This document shows positions 1-7,596 of a stretch of DNA of 64,000 nucleotides, piece after piece. A program made the position numbers and the translations under genes. The notes beneath the pieces are model-generated. The model was not told the DNA's origin. It worked only from the letters and a program-made list of their open reading frames with translations, and did not search any database. This DNA comes from Bradyrhizobium sp. URHD0069. GTDB taxonomy: Bacteria > Pseudomonadota > Alphaproteobacteria > Rhizobiales > Xanthobacteraceae. Where the stretch lies: assembly GCF_000701345.1 (NCBI RefSeq), contig NZ_JNIJ01000026.1:1-64000 (forward strand), given 5' to 3'. How positions within the stretch are numbered: position 1 is the first letter of the stretch; every line of letters begins with the position of its first letter.

Positions 1-257
1 CGCCATTTGTAGAAGCAGTACTGAACCGTCGAACACGGCGGAAAGTCCTTCGGCAGCGCACGCCATTGGCAACCGGCGGTCGCAATGTAGAGGATCGCAT
101 TCATGACCGCTCGCAGATTGATCTCACGGGGACGGCCGCGCCGGGATGGCGCAGGCATCAACGGTTCGATCAATTGCCACTCCGCATCCGTGGTGTCGCT
201 TGCATAACGCAGTCCGTCGCGCCGATATTGACGTCGGGTGATTTCAGTCCAACACAT
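1..257 (-). CDS. IS5-family transposase, N-terminal part (cut by window edge)
   Basis: Reading leftwards from an ATG at 257, the frame stays open to the window edge, so about the first 85 residues are present. They include the segments [30 protein letters not shown] and [13 protein letters not shown], which are typical of the N-terminal domain that precedes the DDE catalytic domain in IS5-family (IS427/IS1031-like) transposases. The catalytic residues lie outside the window. It is probably the first gene of an insertion sequence whose right end is near 339. Whether the transposase is intact cannot be told from here. Confidence 0.85.
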   Translation of the reverse strand, partial: MCWTEITRRQYRRDGLRYASDTTDAEWQLIEPLMPAPSRRGRPREINLRAVMNAILYIATAGCQWRALPKDFPPCSTVQYCFYKW

Positions 258-339
258 GTTGTGCTCCCTCGAGTCTTCGCAAACACGAAGGAATCACAAC
301 GGGCTGGAATCACTCAACTTTCTTTTTTCGGTCAGGCTC
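1..339 (-). mobile_element. Right end of an IS5-family insertion sequence
   Basis: The transposase start at 257 is followed by about 80 bp that end in a likely terminal sequence; read inward from 339 it begins GAGCCTGACCGAAAAAAG. Directly outside is TGA (340-342), which fits the TNA target preference known for the IS1031 subgroup. The sequence beyond it is a palindromic repeat that begins abruptly there. The exact end is an inference, because the other end of the element is outside the window. Confidence 0.6.
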
Positions 340-507
340 TGAGGAGCTTGCGAAGCAAGCGTCTCGAAGGACGGCCGCGAGTCCCTGCGTTGCGGCCATC
401 CTTCGAGACGCGCAAGGGCGCGCTCCTCAGGATGAGGCCTTCGAGACGCGCGCGATGCGCGCTCCTCCAGCGATAACGGCGAAGCCGTTACGCAGGGATG
501 AGGTCGG
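340..507. repeat. Dispersed palindromic repeat, copy 1 (interrupted by IS)
   Basis: About 168 bp built from nested inverted repeats: GTCTCGAAGGA and TCCTTCGAGAC flank a core of about 25 bp, and outside these are arms such as GCTTGCGAAGCAAGC and GATAACGGCGAAGCCGTTA. A second copy in the opposite orientation lies at 56091-56231. No gene is supported inside it. The left part is missing and is presumably on the far side of the IS. Confidence 0.85.
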
Positions 508-626
508 ATATATATTCGCAACCTCTCAGGATGAGGTTTTAAACGCTCATGTGAGGAGAGCGGCGACGCCGCGCGGCACGAACCATGAGGCCATTCGATC
601 CGCGATCCAGTCCACCTGAATTCGCG

Positions 627-1403
627 CTAGGGGTTGAGTGCCCTTAGAATTTGTGCGGCGGCCCTGAAATCAACCAGCCGCGCGGCGCGGCGGGCCGCGA
701 CCTCTTCATCCACGCCCCACTTCTCGACGTTCCAGTCTTCGTCGACATGGGCGGCCGCCCAGACCTGATCGGGATCACGCGGTCCATGCAACAGCGCCAG
801 CGCGAGCAGCGCCGAACCCGTCACTGTCGTGATCACGTGCAGCGCTGCGATCGACCAGGGATCGGAAGGGAATACCGCGCGGGCCGCCGCAATGGCCGCA
901 TCGGGCTGGCGGACATGCACGATTCCTTCGGCGAGAATGAAATGCGCGCCGAGCTCATTCGCGGCCCAGAACACGATGGGATCCCAGTGCGCGGCTTCGC
1001 GGGCGACCAGCGCCTCCGGATGTCCGGCGCGATAGAACAGGAGATCGGTCCCAAGATATTTGGCGATGTCATCGGCAACCGCATCGACGCGGTCGACCAC
1101 GGCATCGACGACGCTGTTGGCAAACCTTGTCAGGGGCATCGTCAGGGGATCGATAGTCTCCTGCTGCGCATCCCATTCCGCGGCGATGGCGTCGGCGATC
1201 TCGCGGGTCGGCGCGACCACCGAACGGCCGGAAGGCGTGCGGATCGGCTTGTCATCGAGTGTTATGGCAAATCCGTCAGGCGATTCAACGACGCCGGCCT
1301 TGGCGTAAAACCGCTTGCGGCGCGGCGTGCGCGTCGCGCGCCGCACCGCCTCCTCCGGATCGAGCGGAGATTTTCCGGACGCTTCATCGAACAGTTCGCG
1401 CAT
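627..1403 (-). CDS. ATP12-type chaperone for F1-ATPase assembly
   Basis: The 258-residue protein matches the ATP12 family, which in mitochondria binds the F1 alpha subunit during ATP synthase assembly; alphaproteobacterial homologues are presumed to do the same in the cytoplasm. Diagnostic segments are RRKRFYAKAGV near residue 30, DDKPIRTPSGR near residue 50, the PLTMPLTRFANSVVD stretch near residue 90, and a C-terminal DEDWNVEKWGVDEEV with the conserved W..E.WG.D pattern. Length is usual for the bacterial family. It is the last gene of a leftward run that starts with the pseudouridine synthase, though 200 bp separate it from its neighbour. Confidence 0.88.
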   Translation of the reverse strand: MRELFDEASGKSPLDPEEAVRRATRTPRRKRFYAKAGVVESPDGFAITLDDKPIRTPSGRSVVAPTREIADAIAAEWDAQQETIDPLTMPLTRFANSVVDAVVDRVDAVADDIAKYLGTDLLFYRAGHPEALVAREAAHWDPIVFWAANELGAHFILAEGIVHVRQPDAAIAAARAVFPSDPWSIAALHVITTVTGSALLALALLHGPRDPDQVWAAAHVDEDWNVEKWGVDEEVAARRAARLVDFRAAAQILRALNP

Positions 1404-1599
1404 TTGCGTTTCGACTTTTGTTGTCAGCGACGATTCACGCCGGAGTATGATAGGAATTTAGCGCAAATAAAGCGAGCCGTGATGGCAACGATGGTTGGAC
1501 CGCGACGGCTGGATGATCGCGACGCCGACGGCCCGCATGTTTCATTGCCCATGTTTCTCGCTCAATACAGGAATTGAGCCGCAAGTAACAGAGGCCCAA

Positions 1600-1899
1600 T
1601 CATCGGTTGGCGCAGGCGCGTGAATACGCTGCGCGCGCGCTCGGGCGAAGCCCGCTGGCTGCGGCTGCTTCCAGACACGTCGTCATCCGGTCGCTGAAAG
1701 AAGGCGGCGGTGGAGGCACATAACTCTGCAGCACCGGTGCGTCCATCTGCGGCACAACCGGCACCTCGATTTTGGGCGGCGGCGGAGGTGCCGGTATCGG
1801 CGGATTAAGGAGCGATCCGCCGCGCGGAATCACCTGCTGCGCATTCGCGGCGAGCAACACCGCCAAGACCGTACAGACAAAGATCGAAGATCGTTTCAT
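1600..1899 (-). CDS. Small proline-rich secreted protein, unknown function
   Basis: The 99 residues begin with a probable Sec signal peptide (MKRSSIFVCTVLAVLLAANA, cleavage after about residue 20). A Pro-rich low-complexity middle (PAPPPPPK and VPPPPPSF) follows. The short C-terminus, with two Cys (TTCLEAAAASGLRPSARAAYSRACANR), could form a disulfide. It lies 45 bp downstream of the pseudouridine synthase gene on the same strand. I do not recognise a named family. The signal peptide, sensible start and lack of overlap support a real gene. Confidence 0.6.
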   Translation of the reverse strand: MKRSSIFVCTVLAVLLAANAQQVIPRGGSLLNPPIPAPPPPPKIEVPVVPQMDAPVLQSYVPPPPPSFSDRMTTCLEAAAASGLRPSARAAYSRACANR

Positions 1900-1944
1900 G
1901 GAGGCTATGTCGTGATGCCCCGGGAGAACCGCAAGCTAACTAAA

Positions 1945-3150
1945 TTATTCTTCAGGCGCGTGCTCGATCGGATCGAACCGGTCGGCCTCAAGACCAAGCA
2001 GGTTCCACGATTGCAGCATATGCGGCGGCAGCGGCGCGGTGGCATCGATCACGCCGCCGCGAGGATGCGGAATCACGATGCGGCGCGCCAGCAGATGCAG
2101 CCGGTTTTGCAAACCGCCCGGCAGCTGCCAGTTCTCCCGGTTGAAATATTTGGGATCGCCGATGATGGCGTGGTCGATATGCGCCATATGCGCGCGCAGC
2201 TGATGGGTCCGCCCCGTGACAGGTTTCAACGACACCCATGCGAGCTTCTGCGCGGACGTCTCCACCACGGCATAATAGGTCACGGCGTGGCTGGCGCCCT
2301 CGTCGCCATGCGCGGCAATGCGCATGATGGTGTCTTCCTCGCCCTCCTCCTTGGCGAGGTAGGTCGAGATGCGGCCCTGCTTCGGCTTCGGCACGCCCGC
2401 CACCAGCGCCCAGTAGATCTTGCGCGCCGAGCGATGGCGGAACGATCCGGTCAGCGCGGTCGCGGCGAAACGCGTTTTCGCGACCAGCAGGCAGCCCGCG
2501 GTGTCCTTGTCGAGCCGGTGTACCAGCCGCGGCTTCTGCCCCTTGGCGTCGCGCATCACTTCCAGCATCTGATCGATATGCCGCGTGGTGCCGGAGCCGC
2601 CCTGCACGGCGAGGCCGGCGGGCTTGTTCAGCACCATGACGTCGGCATCCTCGTACAGGATCATGTCCTTCAGCGCCTGAAGCGCCTTGGCGCCCGCTTC
2701 GGACAGGTGTCCTGCAACTTTTGGCGTATCCAGCTTCAGCGGCGGGATGCGGATGCTCTGTCCCTCCTCCAGCCGGTCCTTGCTGTCGGCGCGCTTGCCG
2801 TTGACGCGCAATTCGCCTTTGCGGACGATGCGCTGGATGTGGGAAAACGACAGGCCCGGAAACCGCGCTTCGAGAAAACGGTCGACGCGCATGTTGTTTT
2901 CGTCTGCCGTCACGACCACGGTCTGAACCTTTGTGGGGAGCGGCGGCGGCTCCGGCGCGACCTTCTCAGGCTCAGCGATGAAAGGTTTTGGCGCGCGGCT
3001 TGCCGATACCGGGAATCGGCCCGGCGGCTTGCCGCCAGCACGATGCACCGGCGGCCGCTCAACTACCGAGCCCCGGTAGGGGCGCGCGCCCTTGGGCCGA
3101 TCGCCCGGCGCGCGGGACTTCGCCAGTGGTCTCTTGACGCGGCGGCTCAT
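1945..3150 (-). CDS. RluA-family 23S rRNA pseudouridine synthase
   Basis: This enzyme isomerises uridine to pseudouridine in RNA. Residues 1-75 are an unusual Arg/Pro-rich basic extension that probably is disordered and may aid RNA binding. An S4 RNA-binding domain follows at about 85-145 (MRVDRFLEARFPGLSFSHIQ, RVNGKRA). The RluA catalytic domain has VLNKPAGLAVQGG near 173 and the signature HRLDKDTAG at 211-219, with the catalytic Asp at 214. TGRTHQLRAHMAHI near 330 is also typical. At 401 residues it is longer than RluC or RluD of E. coli, mainly because of the N-terminal extension. RluC- or RluD-like specificity cannot be decided from sequence alone. Confidence 0.9.
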   Translation of the reverse strand: MSRRVKRPLAKSRAPGDRPKGARPYRGSVVERPPVHRAGGKPPGRFPVSASRAPKPFIAEPEKVAPEPPPLPTKVQTVVVTADENNMRVDRFLEARFPGLSFSHIQRIVRKGELRVNGKRADSKDRLEEGQSIRIPPLKLDTPKVAGHLSEAGAKALQALKDMILYEDADVMVLNKPAGLAVQGGSGTTRHIDQMLEVMRDAKGQKPRLVHRLDKDTAGCLLVAKTRFAATALTGSFRHRSARKIYWALVAGVPKPKQGRISTYLAKEEGEEDTIMRIAAHGDEGASHAVTYYAVVETSAQKLAWVSLKPVTGRTHQLRAHMAHIDHAIIGDPKYFNRENWQLPGGLQNRLHLLARRIVIPHPRGGVIDATAPLPPHMLQSWNLLGLEADRFDPIEHAPEE

Positions 3151-3284
3151 GTTGGTGCGGCTCCGAATTGACCCGGTGGGTAGCGCAAAAGCAGCGAATC
3201 GTCACGGCAAAATCGGTACAAATCCGGTGCGGGATCGGTCATCATTGGCTCAACAGCTCAGAAAACCAGGGGAAGCGGTCGGGG

Positions 3285-4235
3285 ATGGCACTACCGAAAT
3301 CAGCCTTGGCCGGGCTCGCAATATTGGTGGTGGCGATAACGGCCGCACGGGCGCAGCAAAGCCCGATGCCGGAGGAATTGGCCAGGAAGCTGCTCAAAAT
3401 CGGCCGCATCATCGACCCGCCGAAGACCTTCGCGCTCTACGCGCCGCTGCAGCAAAAGGAACCGTATCACGGCGTCAAGGTCGAGCGGGATGTCAAATAC
3501 GGCGCTGCCGATCGCAACCTGCTCGATGTCTTCATGCCGGAGACGGCTGCATCTCCCCGGCCGGTGCTGATCTATGTACATGCCGGTGCGTTCGTGGGGG
3601 GCAACAAGCGAACCACACCGACCAGCCCGTTCTATGACAACATCATGCTGTGGGCGGTGAAGAACGGCTTCGTGGGCGTCAACATCAACTATCGCCTCGC
3701 GCCGCAGGCCGCCTGGCCGGCGGGCGCCGAGGATATGGCCACCGCGGTTCAGTGGGTCACTGACAGGATCAGCGAGCGTGGCGGCAGTCCCGCGCGCATC
3801 TATCTGATGGGACATTCCGCCGGTGCGGTCCACGTGGCAAACTATGTGTCGCATCCCGAATTTCACAAAGTAAAAGGCGGCGGCCTGGCCGGGGCGATCA
3901 TGGTCTCCGGCATTTACGACCTGACCGCGACACCGCTCGCCGATAACCAGCGCGCCTATTTCGGCGCCGATCCCGCGCGCTACGCGGAGCGCTCCTCGCT
4001 GCAGGGGTTGGCGACGACCGACATCCCGCTGATGCTGGTTGCCGCCCAACTGGATCCGGCCGGCTTCGTGCTGCAATTCGATCTCGGGAAGCAGGCCACC
4101 TGCAAGCGAGCGAGCGGATGCGCCCGCGCGATCCTGTTGCCGCAGCACAGTCATATGTCGGAGGTGTATTCGATCAACACCGCGGACACGCGCCTGACCG
4201 ACGAGATTCTCGACTTCGTCAAGTCAGGTAAATAG
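3285..4235 (+). CDS. Secreted alpha/beta-hydrolase (carboxylesterase-like)
   Basis: I start at the ATG at 3285 because it gives a clean signal peptide (MALPKSALAGLAILVVAITAARAQQ) after a purine-rich GGAAG; the same frame extends further upstream without a signal. The mature protein would be periplasmic. It has the esterase/lipase layout: YVHAGAF at 97-103 in place of the usual oxyanion HGGG, the NYRLAP block near 134, the nucleophile elbow GHSAG with Ser168, and LPQHSH near the C-terminus supplying a probable catalytic His. The substrate is unknown. It is convergent with rarA. Confidence 0.82.
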   Translation: MALPKSALAGLAILVVAITAARAQQSPMPEELARKLLKIGRIIDPPKTFALYAPLQQKEPYHGVKVERDVKYGAADRNLLDVFMPETAASPRPVLIYVHAGAFVGGNKRTTPTSPFYDNIMLWAVKNGFVGVNINYRLAPQAAWPAGAEDMATAVQWVTDRISERGGSPARIYLMGHSAGAVHVANYVSHPEFHKVKGGGLAGAIMVSGIYDLTATPLADNQRAYFGADPARYAERSSLQGLATTDIPLMLVAAQLDPAGFVLQFDLGKQATCKRASGCARAILLPQHSHMSEVYSINTADTRLTDEILDFVKSGK

Positions 4236-4250
4236 AGGCTTCGAGACGGG

Positions 4251-4296
4251 AGCGTTTTCTTGATGCGAACCGATCTCCACTTCGCTTGAAAACGCT
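4251..4296. repeat. Palindromic intergenic repeat between convergent genes
   Basis: Perfect 9-bp arms AGCGTTTTC (4251-4259) and GAAAACGCT (4288-4296) enclose a segment containing GCGAACCGAT and CTTCGCTT. A related, less symmetric sequence occurs at 55166-55232. It fills the gap between two genes that converge, so its transcript could fold as a hairpin and end or protect both mRNAs; that role is inferred. Confidence 0.6.
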
Positions 4297-5625
4297 TTAA
4301 CCACGCTCCCGGCGCAGCTTCGCCCAGTACTCCAGCCGCTTGCGAATCTCGCGCTCGAAGCCGCGATCCGGCGGATCATAAAAGGTCTGGCGGCCCAGCG
4401 CTTCCGGGAAATAGTCTTGTCCGGAGAATGCTTCCGCCGTGTCGTGATCGTATTCGTAGCCGCTGCCATAGCCTTCCGATTTCATCAATTTGGTCGGCGA
4501 GTTCAGGATATGCTTCGGCGGCAGCAGCGAACCGCCCTCTCTTGCGGCGCGCATCGCCGCGCTAAACGCCTTGTAGGCGGCGTTGGATTTCGGCGCAGTC
4601 GCGAGATAGATCACCGCTTGCGCGATCGCGAGTTCGCCCTCCGGATGGCCGAGAAAGTCGAAGGCATCCTTCGCGGCGTTGGCGACAACCAGCGCCTGTG
4701 GATCGGCCAGACCGATGTCCTCGACCGCCATGCGGACCACGCGCCGCGCCAGAAACAACGGGTCTTCGCCAGCGTCCATCATGCGCGCGAGATAATACAA
4801 TGCCGCGTCAGGATCGGAGCCGCGCACCGATTTATGCAGCGCCGAGATCAGATTGTAATGGCCGTCGGCGGACTTGTCGTAGATCGGCGCACGGCGCTGC
4901 AGAATGTCCTGCAGCTGCTCCGCATTGAAGGTTTCGCCTTGGCGCGCCGCGCGCCAGACCTCCTCCGCAAGCGTCAGCGCGGCGCGCCCATCGCCGTCGG
5001 CCATACGCACCAGCACGGCGCGGGCTTCAGCGTCGAGCGGCAGCCTTTTGCCCTCGATCTTTTCGGCATGGACGAACAGCTTTTCGATGGCGGCCGGGTC
5101 GAGCGAATGAAACACCAGGACACGCGCCCGCGACAGTAGCGCTGCGTTGAGCTCGAACGAGGGATTTTCGGTAGTGGCGCCGACCAGCACCACGGTGCCG
5201 TCTTCCATCACGGGCAGAAACGAATCCTGCTGCGCGCGATTGAAACGATGCACCTCGTCGACGAACAGCAGCGTCCCCTTGCCGGTCTCGCGCCGCGCCC
5301 GCGCCGCGTCGAACGCCTTCTTCAAATCGGCAACTCCGGAAAACACTGCCGAAATCTGCTCGAAATGCAGTTCGGTGGCATCCGCCAACAGCCGCGCCAC
5401 CGTGGTCTTGCCGGTGCCCGGCGGTCCCCAGAAGATCAGCGAACCCAGCGTGCGCGTCGCCAGCATCCGCGTCAGCGCGCCGTCCGGCCCGAGGATATGA
5501 TCCTGCCCGACGACATCCGACAGCGTGCGCGGGCGCAATTTGTCGGGAAGCGGATGCGGCGCATCCTGCTCCATCCCCGCGGCGGCGAACAGGGTTGCAG
5601 CGTCGCGTGGTCGCTTCGGACTCAT
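4297..5625 (-). CDS. rarA: Replication-associated recombination protein A (AAA+ ATPase)
   Basis: RarA/MgsA is a cytoplasmic clamp-loader-like AAA+ ATPase that acts at stalled forks. The 442-residue protein has LRPRTLSDVVGQDHILG near 30-46, Walker A GPPGTGKTT at 67-75, Walker B LLFVDEVHRFN at 119-129, and the sensor 1 block VLVGATTENPSFELN. The C-terminal helical and tetramerisation region includes KSVRGSDPDAALYYLARM and the conserved GYGSGYEYDHD. Length matches the family. Its start overlaps the end of the upstream Deg-protease gene by 4 bp, so the two are probably translationally coupled. Confidence 0.95.
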   Translation of the reverse strand: MSPKRPRDAATLFAAAGMEQDAPHPLPDKLRPRTLSDVVGQDHILGPDGALTRMLATRTLGSLIFWGPPGTGKTTVARLLADATELHFEQISAVFSGVADLKKAFDAARARRETGKGTLLFVDEVHRFNRAQQDSFLPVMEDGTVVLVGATTENPSFELNAALLSRARVLVFHSLDPAAIEKLFVHAEKIEGKRLPLDAEARAVLVRMADGDGRAALTLAEEVWRAARQGETFNAEQLQDILQRRAPIYDKSADGHYNLISALHKSVRGSDPDAALYYLARMMDAGEDPLFLARRVVRMAVEDIGLADPQALVVANAAKDAFDFLGHPEGELAIAQAVIYLATAPKSNAAYKAFSAAMRAAREGGSLLPPKHILNSPTKLMKSEGYGSGYEYDHDTAEAFSGQDYFPEALGRQTFYDPPDRGFEREIRKRLEYWAKLRRERG

Positions 5626-7028
5626 CCGCCGAGCGTGACGTTGATCCGCTGGCCGCCCCGCACCACGGTGATGCGCCAGAAACGGGCAGATTCGCGCGTC
5701 GCTTTTTCGAGATCGGTGGTCTTGGCGATTTTCTGATTGTTCACCGCCAGGATGATGTCGCCTTTCTGGAATCCGACGTTGGCAGCCATTCCGCCGTCGG
5801 CGAGGTCAGTCACCACGACGCCCTCGGTGTCGGCATCCAGATGCAGCTCGTCAGCGACCGCAGGCGAGATGTTCGCCACCTTGGCACCCTGGAAAGGCGA
5901 GCGTGTCGTCAACACGATTTCGTTGCGGTCGGTATCCGGCGCGGTTTCAAGCGGCACCGTCAGCTTGATCGCTCTTACCCCGCGCTGCACATCGACCTGC
6001 GAGGTGCCGCCGAGCGGGCGCGTCGCGAAGCGATAGTCAAAGCCGTTGGGATCGTCGATCGTCTGCCCATCGACCGCCAGGATCAAATCGGACGACTTCA
6101 GCCCTGCCCGGGCCGCCGGACTGTTCGGAACGACATTGGCGACCAGCGCACCGGAGGGAATGCGAAGCCCGAGAGTCTCGGCGATCTCCGGCGTCACGAC
6201 CTGCAGCCGCGCGCCAAGCCACGGCCGTTTCACGGCCTTGCCGCCGCTCTTGGCGGAAGCGACGACGACGCGCACCATATTGGCGGGAATCGCAAAGCCG
6301 ATGCCCTGCGATCCGCCGGAGCGTGAGAAGATCGCGGTATTGACGCCCACCAGCCTGCCGGTCATGTCGACCAGTGCCCCGCCGGAATTGCCGGGGTTGA
6401 TCGCGGCATCGGTCTGAATGAAGAACTGGTAGTCGGTGATCCCGACCTGCGTGCGCGCCAAAGCCGAGATGATGCCATGCGTCACGGTCTGGCCGACACC
6501 GAAGGGATTGCCGATCGCCAGCACGACGTCGCCGACGAGCAACTCGTCGGAGTTGGCAAAATCAAGCGTTGCGAATTTCTCCTTGCCATCCTTGATCCGC
6601 AGCACCGCCAGATCAGTGCGGCTGTCCTTGAGCACGATCTCGGCCTCGAATTCACGCTTGTCGGAGAGCGAAATCTTGACCTGATCGGCGCCCTCGATGA
6701 CGTGGTTGTTGGTCACGACCAGGCCCGACGGATCCACCATCACGCCCGAGCCCAGCGAGCGCTGCATCTGTTCCGGCTGCTGGCCGGGTACGCCGAAGAA
6801 ACGGCGGAAGATCGGATCGTCGAGCAGCGGATTGCGATTTTGCACGACCTTGGCGGCGTAGACGTTGACCACGGCCGGCTGCACGCGCTGCACGATCGGC
6901 GCATAGGATAGCTTGAGCTCCGTCGGCGAGACCGGCACGCGCCGGTCCTGCCCGGCCGCGTCGTCGACGGTGCCTGCCAGGGCACCGACACATAGCAGGA
7001 TGGTAGCGGCGGTTAAGGATCTGAGCAT
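5622..7028 (-). CDS. Do/DegQ-like periplasmic serine endoprotease
   Basis: An HtrA-family protease that degrades or refolds damaged envelope proteins. A signal peptide covers about residues 1-26. The trypsin-like domain carries the full triad: His109 in TNNHVIEGA, Asp139 in DSRTDLAVL and Ser215 in NPGNSGGALVD. Two PDZ domains follow, at about 275-370 (WLGARLQVVTPEIAETLGL) and 380-468 (VVVTDLADGGMAANVGFQKGD). At 468 residues it has the normal DegP/DegQ size. The gene starts about 570 bp from the divergently placed porin and overlaps rarA by 4 bp. Confidence 0.93.
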   Translation of the reverse strand: MLRSLTAATILLCVGALAGTVDDAAGQDRRVPVSPTELKLSYAPIVQRVQPAVVNVYAAKVVQNRNPLLDDPIFRRFFGVPGQQPEQMQRSLGSGVMVDPSGLVVTNNHVIEGADQVKISLSDKREFEAEIVLKDSRTDLAVLRIKDGKEKFATLDFANSDELLVGDVVLAIGNPFGVGQTVTHGIISALARTQVGITDYQFFIQTDAAINPGNSGGALVDMTGRLVGVNTAIFSRSGGSQGIGFAIPANMVRVVVASAKSGGKAVKRPWLGARLQVVTPEIAETLGLRIPSGALVANVVPNSPAARAGLKSSDLILAVDGQTIDDPNGFDYRFATRPLGGTSQVDVQRGVRAIKLTVPLETAPDTDRNEIVLTTRSPFQGAKVANISPAVADELHLDADTEGVVVTDLADGGMAANVGFQKGDIILAVNNQKIAKTTDLEKATRESARFWRITVVRGGQRINVTLGG

Positions 7029-7596
7029 CTAAACCTCTTCAGGAAAGCTGCTGGAATATAGCGCTTCGGCCAGCCAATAGAAGAGCGGTTTCAAAGGGAT
7101 CCATGGCCTCCACGTCGAAGGGGTTATATTGATGTGCCCGAAACGCACGACGAATCGCGCGGCTCCCACAAGCATCATCTTGATGGAGCGCGCTTCTCCT
7201 TAAGGTGATGCCAACGAATATCGCCGCTGGCGATCAAGATGGCGCAAGATCGCGGGAAGATACAGGTGGGTCTGTGCGCGCACACCGAAGTCGCGGCCCG
7301 AACTGGCTTTGATCGGGATGATCGCCTCCACTGCGACCTGGAGATAGCGGCTCACCCAGATGACGCCGGATTGATCGTGCCGGTCGTCCTGCCGCGTTCG
7401 GCTGAGTGGCGTCTGCATTACGAATTCAACCAGCGGGAGAGTTATTGGAGGCAGAAATCAGTGTGGCACAGCGGCCACAGGAATGAGATTTCTTCCCTAT
7501 AGATGCCGGACGTAGCTTGTCAGGCAACCGGCATCAGATCAAAATAATCATACTCAGGAAATTGCTCGCAGTGGTTCATGTCGCTGGAGCTATCTC
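7029..7596. other. 568-bp gene-poor spacer upstream of the porin
   Basis: No complete gene is supported here. It holds the 5' regions of the divergent protease and porin genes and one possible gene remnant at 7200-7418, described separately. I see no clear consensus promoter for the porin; TTGTCA at 7517-7522 followed after 17 bp by CAAAAT is weak. Confidence 0.5.
7200..7418 (-). pseudogene. Possible remnant of an outer-membrane beta-barrel protein gene
   Basis: A minus-strand frame reads GVIWVSRYLQVAVEAIIPI, KASSGRDFGVRAQTHLYLP and then stops. The alternating hydrophobic pattern, and the phrase after VEAIIPI, remind me of the last strands of outer-membrane proteins related to the phenol MetA-degradation family. 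There is no upstream portion and no convincing start, so if real it is a 3' fragment. Recognition is from memory and weak. Confidence 0.3.
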
